A DNA stretch of 64,000 nucleotides from Symbiodinium natans (taxonomy: Eukaryota; Sar; Dinophyceae; Suessiales; Symbiodiniaceae): assembly GCA_905221605.1 (NCBI GenBank), contig CAJNDS010001646.1, positions 706,116 through 770,115 of the forward strand. The letters are read 5' to 3'. Shown here piece after piece: positions 55,501 to 64,000 of this stretch; the first letter of the stretch is position 1; each line of letters starts with the position of its first letter. The notes under the pieces were generated by a model. The model was given only the letters and a program-made list of their open reading frames with translations. It ran no database searches and was not told the origin of the DNA. Both the position numbers and the translations under genes were made by a program.

Positions 55501-58500
55501 AATGGTCAGCCGGGTCTTCCCGAGGTGCACCGTGTGGTGTTTTTTGGCCTAAGAGGGCGTATTGGGGTCCTTTTTTTAGAGGGATTCCCGTAAATTTGGG
55601 GATCTATATTAGGTGTCCCCTATTTTCGTAACCGCCATATGACTAGTCAGCCCTCTAAATCTTGGACCTTTTCCAACTTTTTCCACTGAATGCCTACATC
55701 ATGTAAAGCGACCGCCAGGCGGGGCTCCTCTTCTTGTGATGAGAGAATGAAGTATTCATTGTAGAGTAGGGTGTGGTGGGGGGGGGGGGTGGTAAAGGAA
55801 CCCCCCAGGTATGTAGGGTAGATCATGGTATCTTCATCTGAAATTTTGCTTCCCGCACCTCTGAGCCCTGGACCCTAGAGCCCGGAGTTCGCTTCGCCGT
55901 CCAGGCGCTCGCCCGGAAGCTTATCGCCGAGGCGCAGCTGCCCGAACCCGCAGAACTGCACTTCTTTATCAACATCCTTAAGACAGCTTTCCCAAAGAAA
56001 GATATGAGAAAAAGGCTCAAGCGAGAGGCTTAAGAAAGGTGCCCCCCCCAAAAAGGGAGGGTGGCTTCAGAAAGGCTTCACGATGAAGCATCCGAGGAAG
56101 CATCCTGGATGGGTCGCCCCAACTGGGGATTTTACACCCTAAACCCTAAGCCCTAAACCCTAAACCCTAACCCTAAACCCTAAAACCTAAATTGTAAGTT
56201 GTGAGGTCCTCCTGGCCTTGGGGTACCTCCACGATGAGCCCGCCTGCCATGGTTGGAGGGAGGGCCCGTGGCCCCTACCAAGGTAGGCCCTTGGGACATT
56301 TCGTATTGGGTTTAAGAGGATCATCTTTAGGAATGTTGCTTCAGAGGTCCTAGCTACCGTTTTTGAGGTTCTTGTGTGTGGTTTTGTGGAACTTGTTGGG
56401 GGCTCCAACGTGCTGGCAACAATCAGGTCCTTCAAGCCTGAGTCCTGAGTCGCAAACCTCAGCATCCAAACCCCCAGTGCCCTCCCAAGCAGCAACTGAG
56501 TAAGGCCCTCCTTCCCCCTGTTTAGTTTCGGGGGGGGGGGGGAGGGGCTTTCGGTTCCCTGAATAAGCCCCTTTAAGCCAAAACGGACACCCTTGTCATT
56601 CCTGGGTTCCTCTTGGGTCCCGACGTACTAAAGCAAAGGCTGGATGTCGTCTTCCGAGACCTGAAGCCGGAGAACGTGGTTCTGGATGTGGCCATGCGCC
56701 GACCCCAGGGGCCCCAAGTACTTAGGGGCCTACAAACAAGTCTCATCGGATTTTCCAAGAACAGCCCCCATTCACTGTTCTCAATAGGTTATCAACACCT
56801 TCCCCGAGCCCCAGAAGGCCCTAAGGCCGTAAGGTCAGAATCCCACAAGAGAACCGAGGCACGCGAAGCTGACTGACTTCGGCCTGGCGAAGGCCGGTGG
56901 GATCCTTCTGGGGCCTTCAAACAAAACAGGGGGTTGAGAACTCCTGAGGGGCTTAGGGGGGCTTCAGCCCTGAGCCCTGGGTGTTCTGCTCAAATTTGCC
57001 GGGGTTGATATTCCACAAAACCCTAACCACTAAGCCCCTAACCCGAAACCCTAAACCCTAAGCCCCAAACCCGAAACCCTAAACCCTAAACCCCTAGACC
57101 CGAGTAAGCCTGTTCGGGAGGCCGAGGCGAGCTCGGGCACTGGGGCGCGGAGCTTTGTCGGTGTGGCGCTGAGATGTCTCTTCGCTGAAGGCCCTCTCCG
57201 CAACCTTGGGCTCCTCAGGCTCCCCTTTCTTTTTGCTCCCTTCTCCTTCTCGATATCCTGAACAGCTCGCACTTCTCTTGCTTGGAAGATTTGCATCAGT
57301 GTCCGTGGGCCCGATGTGACACAGCGACCCTTGATGCGCTCAAGGAGCCCAAGCCTCGTCCAGTTGCCTCGCAGACAAGGGTTTCTTGAGGGGGTTTAGG
57401 GGGGTGTAGGGGCCCTTTGAGGCTGAAATTGTTTCAGCATGATTTGTGGGTTTCGGGCCTCTCACGGGGCTTTCGCCGTTGCTCCAAGGCTCGATGTATT
57501 TCGTGGCTCCAGAGGCAGGGACGTTTCGGCTTGGGAGGTCTCAGACTTTAACAGGGGGAGTAGAAGCAGTTGAGGCAACAAATGGCTTCCTTTGCGATTC
57601 CGGCCCCGTATGGCTGAAGCAGGAGTGTTCAGTTTCGTCTTGGTAGGGTAGCAGGTTCTAGAAGCCTCATGGCCTTGCTAACCTGCAAGCTCGCGAGTCT
57701 GACGTTGAAGGCCGAGCAGGACCAAGGGAAGTTGCACATCCCAAACGCTTTCATTGCTGGAGAGGGGGCGCCATGCACAATCCTGTAAGATCCTGTAAGG
57801 ACCTTGTAGAGGTCCTTCCGTGGCTCAGGTGACCCCTGCTGCGTCCCGTCGCTACGGGCCTGCCGTGGACATCTACGCGCTTGGCTTGGCCTGGGCCGCA
57901 GTCGGCACGGAAGGATTCAGGGCCAGTTCAGAGCCGTATGGGGAGCGTGGGGGCGCCCGGGGAAGTCTTCCAAGCTTCGCATGTCAAGTTGCTCACAACA
58001 CGCCCACTTCCTCTTCGGAACCGGATACACCAGGCTCGGGCCCACAGAAACTTTAGAGACAGGCCACCTCCCTGCATTGCATTGCAAAGCGTGTGCTGGG
58101 GTCACCCTGTCTGCACAGCCCAGGTGGCCTGGGTCGCCTTCACCGGCGGCATGACATCGCGGGCCTGCTCGGAGGCCTCGCCCTGGGGTGCGAACCCTAA
58201 ACCCTAAACCCTAAACCCTAAAACCCTAAAACCCTAAAACCCTAAAACCCTAAACTCGAAACCCGAAACCCCAACCCCAAACCCTAAACCCTAAACTTGA
58301 GAAGGGGAACAGGAAGATTGCAGATGGAAGCTGGGATGCAGAAGCCCAGAGGCCCCTGCGAAAGTCCTTTCACCACCGGTTGCCCCGCGTGAAAACTGAG
58401 GAATCTTTGCATTATGAATATTCTTCTTCTTCTTCTTCTTCTTCTTCTGATTCTTCTTATTCGTATCATCGTGATTCTTCTTACTATATGTTATAACATT

Positions 58501-58714
58501 ATATGATTCTTGTACTCTACTTTTTTATATGTTTTACGTCGTTGTACTAATACACCCTTATATGTTCTTACATGAAAATTAGATGACTAATTTAGGTTTC
58601 GGGGGTTCCCCTGTTCCTGCAAAGCTCGCGCAGATCTCCTTTCGAAGCCAGGCGCTCCCACGCGAGGCGCCGCTCCTGAGCTCCTGCCAGAACCAGCCGC
58701 GGCGCCCAGCTGGA
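52537..58714 (+). CDS. Protein kinase, at least ten exons
   Basis: Exons follow kinase subdomains in order. 52537-52578: glycine loop VGLIGEGSFGSVYE. 54595-54648: VLKAARHPFIVRLLCAFR. 55461-55524 (or from 55452): YCPNGNLNDFIVRNGQPGLP, hinge and helix D. 55881 to about 55918: PGVRFAVQALAR, helix E. 56639-56710: catalytic loop LDVVFRDLKPENVVLD. 56859-56892: HAKLTDFGLAK with DFG. 57121-57160: AEASSGTGARSFV, activation loop. 57489-57514: SMYFVAPE. 57829-57900: SRRYGPAVDIYALGLAWA. 58652-58714: PLLSSCQNQPRRPAG, subdomain XI. Phases agree from 55461 through 57900. The catalytic Asp, Asn and DFG Asp are present; the HRD histidine is replaced by Phe (FRD), comparable to the Tyr of AGC kinases. The exon with the ATP-anchoring Lys (between 52578 and 54595), a strand-5 exon and one before 58652 were not found. 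Donors include GT and GC. Substrate unknown. Confidence 0.8.
52771..52890 (-). repeat. (CCCCAAA)n array
   Basis: About fourteen CCCCAAA units with a few CCCCAAG variants, in the first large intron of the kinase gene, preceded by a (CA)n run at 52756-52770. Confidence 0.95.
53034..53240 (+). repeat. Purine-rich GA and (GGGA)n tract
   Basis: (GA)n at 53034-53050, then GGGAGGGAGGGA from 53136 and G-runs to 53231. Inside a kinase-gene intron. Confidence 0.9.
53812..53935 (+). repeat. 10-bp minisatellite (GAACTCATCT / GAGCAAATCT)
   Basis: About twelve 10-bp units in three successive blocks: GAACTCATCT, then GAGCTCATCT, then GAGCAAATCT, ending with GAGCAAGTCT. The blockwise order suggests stepwise local duplications. 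Confidence 0.9.
54999..55111. mobile_element. Terminal-inverted-repeat element, copy C (intact, 8-bp target duplication)
   Basis: Ends TTGGGATGTTCCGCCC and GGGGGGGAACATCCCAA. Inner arms are CTAGCAGTCCTTCATA and TATGAAGGACTGTTAG. It is flanked on both sides by GCGAAACA (54991-54998 and 55112-55119), an exact 8-bp target duplication. Length 113 bp, with a G run in the centre. It lies in a kinase-gene intron and has no coding capacity. Confidence 0.9.
55550..55643 (-). mobile_element. Dispersed ~100-bp element, copy 4 (inverted)
   Basis: Read on the opposite strand it starts CATATGGCGGTTACGAAAAT, followed by AGGGGACACC, TAATATAGATCCCCAAA and GGACCCCAATA, the same order of blocks as the copy at 21919. 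It lies in a kinase-gene intron. Confidence 0.65.
56137..56190 (-). repeat. Telomere-like repeat (CCCTAAA)n
   Basis: Seven units with one short CCCTAA. Similar patches lie in other kinase introns at 57016-57094 and 58194-58292; the last includes a block of CCCTAAAA octamers. Confidence 0.9.
58424..58450. repeat. (CTT)n microsatellite with AT-rich tail
   Basis: Eight CTT units followed by about 130 bp of AT-rich sequence, in a kinase-gene intron. Confidence 0.9.
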
Positions 58715-59738
58715 GTCATTTCTTCTTACTGGCTCTTCGAAGGGAATGAGGAGAGCATTGAGTGTAGCAGCATGTCCCCATCATCCGGGAACCTTTTTCC
58801 ATCCCTTTCTCCTCTTGCCGTCCCTTACAGCAGAGGCGGCTGCCACCAGAGAGTCATGAGGCCATGGGACGCGGCCCCTGCCTAATAGATTTCAGCCCTC
58901 CTCCTTTTGGAGACATACCTAGTGTCACATGTAGTCATGCGTAGGACCCCATATGTACATGTACACATGCCTATGTATAGTTTCCACATATGATGTGCAG
59001 AAGAAAGCCCAAAGGTGAGGGACTTGCAGAAGGCGGCAGCGTACATGATGAGGGTCGCTGATTTTTGTCCTGGGAGGCGATGCGCGCCTGGCTGGACGAG
59101 CGGCGAGAGGCTCTCCACATTTGTGAACGAAAGAGAGAGAGAGACGGAGAGAGAGAGGGAGAGAGAGAGATGAGTGCGTGTGAGTGAGTGCCGTGTCCGC
59201 GAGGCGTATCTGAAGCTCGTGGGTGTCCCTTCCGAATATTCAGAATCCACCTCTATAGCACAAGAAGATTCTGGAACCTGAGCCCCTGACGCGGCACGTC
59301 CCCTGAATCATCTCTTCAACGTCAGGAGGAGAAGCCCTCTGAAGTCCTTTGCAGTCCTCCCCAAAAAAAACCCTCAAAAGAAGAGCAGGACACCTGTGGA
59401 CTCGGGCCCAAGCAATCACCGCGGATGCCGAAGCCTGAGAGTGCGAAGAGGAGAGATCGAAGGAGATTCCAAGGATTCGGAGGCTGAGGGCTCACGAGAG
59501 GAGTGACACACTCGCTGTGTGCATGTGTGAATGAAAGGTAGCTATAGGTGAAGTGCAGCTTTTTCTAAAATGCTCAGCTGCAAGTCTCTTGTTTTTGCAC
59601 ACTTGTCAGGGCCTCAAGGCTCTAACTCGGCTAAAGGATGCCCCACTGGCAGCAGGCAGCAAAACCCAGGGATGGCAAGCCCTCCAAACCCTCCAGTGTA
59701 ACGCTGGGCAAACCGACAACCCCGAAAAGAGGTGTGCC
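58715..59738. other. Spacer before the satellite
   Basis: The frame open through the last kinase exon continues to TAA at about 58883-58885 and may be the true end of the kinase coding sequence. A (GA)n patch lies at 59131-59170. The 150 bp before the satellite contain an open stretch (LTRLKDAPLAAGSKTQGWQA) of unclear status. Confidence 0.4.
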
Positions 59739-62700
59739 GAAGCCCTGGCCTTTGCGCACTTGTCTTCTGGCGTAGGGGGAAATTGTGGCATTTTTTTCCA
59801 CATCTTCACCGGGCAGGCCCCGCGGAAGCCCTGGCCTTTGTACACTTTTCTTCTGGCGTGGGGGGAAATTGTGGGCTTTTTTTCCACATCTTCACCGGGC
59901 AGGCCCCGCGGAAGCCCTGGCCTTTGCACACTTTTCTTCTGGCGTAGGGGGAAATTGTGGGCTTTTTTTTCACATCTTCACCGGGCAGGCCCCGCGGAAG
60001 CCCTGGCTCTTGCGCACTTGTCTTCTGGCGTAGGGGGAAATTGTGGCCTTTTTTTCCACATCTTCACCGGGCAGGCCCCGCGGAAGCCCTGGCCTTTGCG
60101 CACTTGTCTTCTGGCGTAGGGGGAAATTGTGGCCTTTTTTTCCACATCTTCACCGGGCAGGCCCCGCAGAAGCCCTGGCCTTTGCGCACTTGTCTTCTGG
60201 CGTAGGGGGAAATTGTGGCCTTTTTTTCCACATCTTCACCGGGCAGGCCCCGCGGAAGCCCTGGCCTTTGCGCACTTGTCTTCTGGCGTAGGGGGAAATT
60301 GTGGCCTTTTTTTCCACATCTTCACCGGGCAGGCTCCGCGGAAGCCCTGGCCTTTGCGCACTTGTCTTCTGGCGTAGGGGGAAATTGTGGCCTTTTTTTC
60401 CACATCTTCACCGGGCAGGCCCCGCGGAAGCCCTGGCCTTTGCGCACTTTGTCTTCTGGCGTAGGGGGAAATTGTGGCCTTTTTTTCCACATCTTCACCG
60501 GGCAGGCCCCGCGGAAGCCCTGGCTTTTGCACACTTCTCTTCTGGCGTAGGGGGAAATTGTGGCCTTTTTTTCCACATCTTCAGCGGGCAGGCCCCGCGG
60601 AAGCCCTGGCTCTTGCGCACTTGTCTTCTGGCGTAGGGGGAAATTGTGGCCTTTTTTTCCACATCTTCACCGGGCAGGCCCCGCGGAAGCCCTGGCCTTT
60701 GCGCACTTGTCTTCTGGCGTAGGGGGAAATTGTGGCCTTTTTTTCCACATCTTCACCGGGCAGGCCCCGCGGAAGCCCTGGCCTTTGCGCACTTGTCTTC
60801 TGGCGTAGGGGGAAATTGTGGCCTTTTTTTCCACATCTTCACCGGGCAGGCCCCGCGGAAGCCCTGGCCTTTGCGCACTTGTCTTCTGGCGTAGGGGGAA
60901 ATTGTGGCTTTTTTTCCATATCTTCACCGGGCAGGCCCCGCGGAAGCCCTGGCCTTTGCGCACTTGTCTTCTGGCGTAGGGGGAAATTGTGGCCTTTTTT
61001 TCCACATCTTCACCGGGCAGGCCCCGCGGAAGCCCTGGCCTTTGCACATTTCTCTTCTGGCGTAGGGGGAAATTGTGGCCTTTTTTTCCACATCTTCACC
61101 GGGCAGGCCCCGCGGAAGCCCTGGCTTTTGCACACTTCTCTTCTGGCGTAGGGGGAAATTGTGGCCTTTTTTTCCACTTGCACACTTTTCTTCTGGCGTA
61201 GGGGGAAATTGTGGCCTTTTTTTCCACATCTTCACCGGGCAGGCCCCTCGGAAGCCCTGGCCTTTGCACACTTTTCTGCTGGCGTAGGGGGAAATTGTGG
61301 CCTTTTTTTCCACATCTTCACCGGGCAGGCCCCGCGGAAGCCCTGGCCTTTGCACACTTTTCTTCTGGCGTAAGGGGAAATTGTGGCCTTTTTTTCCACA
61401 TCTTCACCGGGCAGGCCCCGCGGAAGCCCTGGCCTTTGCACACTTGTCTTCTGGCGTAGGGGGAAATTGTGGCCTTTTTTTCCACATCTTCACCGGGCAG
61501 GCCCCGCGGAAGCCCTGGCTCTTGCGCACTTGTCTTCTGGCGTAGGGGAAATTGTGGCCTTCTTTTCCACATCTTCACCGGGCAGGCCCCGCGGAAGCCC
61601 TGGCCTTTGCGCACTTGTCTTCTGGCGTAGGGGGAAATTGTGGCCTTTTTTTCCACATCTTCAGCGGGCAGGCCCCGCGGAAGCCCTGGCTTTTGCGCAC
61701 TTGTCTTCTGGCGTAGGGGGAAATTGTGGCCTTTTTTTCCACATTTTCACCGGGCAGGCCCCGCGGAAGCCCTGGCCTTTGCGCACTTGTCTTCTGGCGT
61801 AGGGGGAAATTGTGGCCTTTTTTTCCACATCTTCACCGGGCAGGCCCCGCGGAAGCCCTGGCCTTTGCACACTTTTCTTCTGGCGTAGGGGGAAATTGTG
61901 GCCTTTTTTTCCACATCTTCACCGGGCAGGCCCCGCGGAAGCCCTGGCCTTTGCACACTTTTCTTCTGGCGTAGGGGGAAATTGTGGCCTTTTTTTCCAC
62001 ATCTTCACGGGGCAGGCCCTGGCTTTTGCGCACTTTTCTTCTGGCGCAGGGGGAAATTGTGGCCTTTATTTCCACATCTTCACCGGGCAGGCCCCGCGGA
62101 AGCCCTGGCTTTTGCGCACTTTTCTTCTGGCGTAGGGGGAAATTGTGGCCTTTTGTTCCACATCTTCACCGGGCAGGCCCCGCGGAAGCCCTGGCTTTTG
62201 CGCACTTTTCTTCTGGCGAAAGGGGAAATTGTGGCCTTTTTTTCCACATCTTCACCGCGCAGGCCCCGCGGAAGCCCTGGCTTTTGCGCACTTTTCTTCT
62301 GGCGTAGGGGGAAATTGTGGCTTTTTTTCCACATCTGCACCGGGCAGGCTTTTGCGCACAATTCTTCTGGCGTAGGGGGAAATTGTGGCCTTTTTTTCCA
62401 CATCTTCACCGGGCAGGCCCCGCGGAAGCCCTGGCTTTTGCGCACTTTTCTTCTGGCGTAGGGGGAAATTGTGGCTTTTTGTTTTCCACATCTTCACCGG
62501 GCAGGCCCCGCGGAAGCCCTGGCCTTTGCGCACTTTTCTTCTGGCGTAGGGGGAAATTGTGGCCTTTTTTTCCACATCTTCACCGGGCAGGGCCCGCAGA
62601 AGCCCTGGCTTTTGCGCACTTTTCTTCTGGCGTACTTTTCTTCTGGCGTAGGGGGAAATTGTGGCCTTTTTTTCCGCATCTTCACCGGGCAGGCCCAGCG

Positions 62701-64000
62701 GAAGCCCTGGCTTTTGCGCACTTTTCTTCTGGCGTAGGGGGAAATTGTGGCCTTGTTTTCCACATCTTCACCGGGCAGGCCCCGCGGAAGCCCTGGCTTT
62801 TGCGCATTTTTCTTCTGGCGTAGGGGGAAATTGTGGTCTTTTTTTCCACATCTTCACCGGGAAGGCCCCGCGGAAACCCTGGCTTTTGCGCACTTTTCTT
62901 CTGGCGTAGGGGGAAATTGTGGCCTTTTTTTCCACATCTTCACCGGGCAGGCCCCGCGGAAGCCCTGGCCTTTGCGCACTTTTCTTCTGGCGTAGGGGGA
63001 AATTGTGGCCTTTTGTTTCACATCTTCATTGGGCAGGCCCCACAGAAGCTCTGGCTTTCGCGCACTTTTCTTCTGGCGTAGGGGGAAATTGTTTTCCACA
63101 TCTTCACCGGGCAGGCCCCGCGGAAGCCCTGGCTTTTGCGCACTTTTCTTCTGGCGTAGGGGGAAATTGTGGCCTTTTTTTCCACATCTTCACCGGGCAG
63201 GCCCCGCGGAAGCCCTGGCTTTTGCGCACTTGTCTTCTGGCGTAGGGGGAAATTGTGGCCTTTTTTTCCACAGCTTCACCGGGCAGGCCCCGCGGAAGCC
63301 CTGGCTTTTGCGCACTTTTCTTCTGGCATAGGGAGAAATTGTGGCCTTTATTTCCACATCTTCACCGGGCAGGCCCCGCGGAAGCCCTGGCTTTTGCGCA
63401 CTTTTCTTCTGGCATAGGGGGAAATTGTGGCCTTTTTTTCCACATCTTCACCGGGCAGGCCCCGCGGAAGCCCTGGCTTTTGCGCACTTTTCTTCTGGCG
63501 TAGGGGGAAATTGTGGCCTTTTTTTCCACATCTTCACCGGGCAGGCCCCGCGGAAGCCCTGGCTTTTGCGCACTTTTCTTCTGGCGTAGGGGGAAATTGT
63601 GGCCTTTTTTTCCACATCTTCACCGGGCAGGCCCCGCGGAAGCCCTGGCCTTTGCGAACTTTTCTGCTGGCCTAGGGGGAAATTGTGGTCTTTTTTTTCA
63701 CATCTGCACCGGGCAGGCCCCGCGGAAGCCCTGGGCTTTGCGCACAATTCTTCTGGCGTAGGGGGAAATTGTGGCCTTTTTTTCCACATCTTCACCGGGC
63801 AGGCCCCACGGAAGCCCTGGCTTTTGCGCATTTTTCTTCTGGCGTAGGGGGAAATTGTGGCCTTTTTTTCCACATCTTCACCGGGCAGGCCCCGCGGAAG
63901 CCCTGGCTTTTGCGCACTTTTCTTCTGGCGGAAGGGGGAAATTGTTGCCTTTTTTCCACATCTTCACCGGGCAGGCCCCGCGGAAGCCCTGGCCTTTGCG
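59739..64000 (+). repeat. 86-bp tandem satellite, about 50 copies, running off the window
   Basis: The unit reads AGCCCTGGCCTTTGCGCACT, then TGTCTTCTGGCGTAGGGGGA, AATTGTGGCCTTTTTTTCCA and CATCTTCACCGGGCAGGCCC, then CGCGGA. The first copy begins abruptly at 59739 after unique sequence. The left part is dominated by GCGCACTTGTC units, the right part by GCGCACTTTTC units; GCACACTTTTC units occur between them. Aberrant copies occur at 61170-61200 (about 36-bp deletion), 61541 (1-bp deletion), 62013-62033 and 62340-62360 (deletions), 62625-62650 (short duplication) and 63090 (deletion). 86 is not a multiple of three, so the many short open frames shift frame every unit and are not credible proteins. 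Confidence 0.97.

Noticed and set aside
59785-63847. Dozens of 82-residue open frames in the 86-bp satellite
   Set aside because: The 86-bp period shifts frame each unit, and identical peptides arise from all three frames. There is no evidence of a gene.
1-64000. tRNA, rRNA or snRNA genes
   Set aside because: No stretch with recognisable tRNA boxes or conserved rRNA blocks was seen by eye; a covariance-model scan would be needed to exclude small RNAs.

Overview
This window looks like nuclear DNA of a dinoflagellate. The reasons are intron-rich genes with tiny exons, intron donors that are often GC or GA instead of GT, acceptors almost always AG|G, GC-rich third codon positions, and TTTAGGG-type telomere-like repeats scattered through introns and spacers in both orientations. 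The genus cannot be fixed from the sequence. Every coding exon I can support lies on the + strand. Exon limits below were read by eye from frame, splice-site phase and family motifs, so linked multi-exon models are hypotheses.

Layout. 0.1-1.46 kb: 3' part of a coiled-coil protein gene. 1.5-6.6 kb: non-coding, rich in C/T tracts and TA microsatellites. 7.1-17.2 kb: a single gene made of about ten ~1.0-kb tandem units, each carrying four phase-0 exons (26+16+20+46 codons) that encode a Lys/Ala/Pro/Gly-rich repetitive protein; this is the most striking object here. 17.7-20.5 kb: exons of an unrecognised gene whose introns are mostly in phase 1. 21.6-23.9 kb: a PPPDE/DeSI-like thiol peptidase. 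24.5-26.3 kb: a four-exon gene of unknown family whose exons close exactly to 269 codons plus stop. 28-31 kb: exons of unrecognised genes. 31.1-38.5 kb: ankyrin-repeat exons. 42-46.4 kb: isolated exons. 46.7-49.5 kb: an SGNH (GDSL) hydrolase, probably membrane-anchored, with all catalytic blocks visible. 51.3-52.2 kb: a multi-span membrane protein in one exon. 52.5-58.7 kb: a protein kinase in at least ten small exons. 59.7 kb to the right edge: an 86-bp satellite of roughly 50 copies.

Mobile DNA. At least two families of short dispersed elements are visible. One is a ~100-113-bp terminal-inverted-repeat element (18.4, 40.5, 55.0 kb) with 8-bp target duplications at two copies. The other is a ~100-bp family starting CATATGGGGGTTTAC (21.9, 34.1, 36.4 kb, and inverted at 55.6 kb). 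Several introns carry the same short direct repeat at both ends (AG|GNN to CAG|GAG), as expected if introns arose by insertion of introner-type elements.

The genes do not form a pathway; they are a same-strand run of unrelated nuclear genes. No tRNA, rRNA, CRISPR array, prokaryotic promoter or operon was seen.
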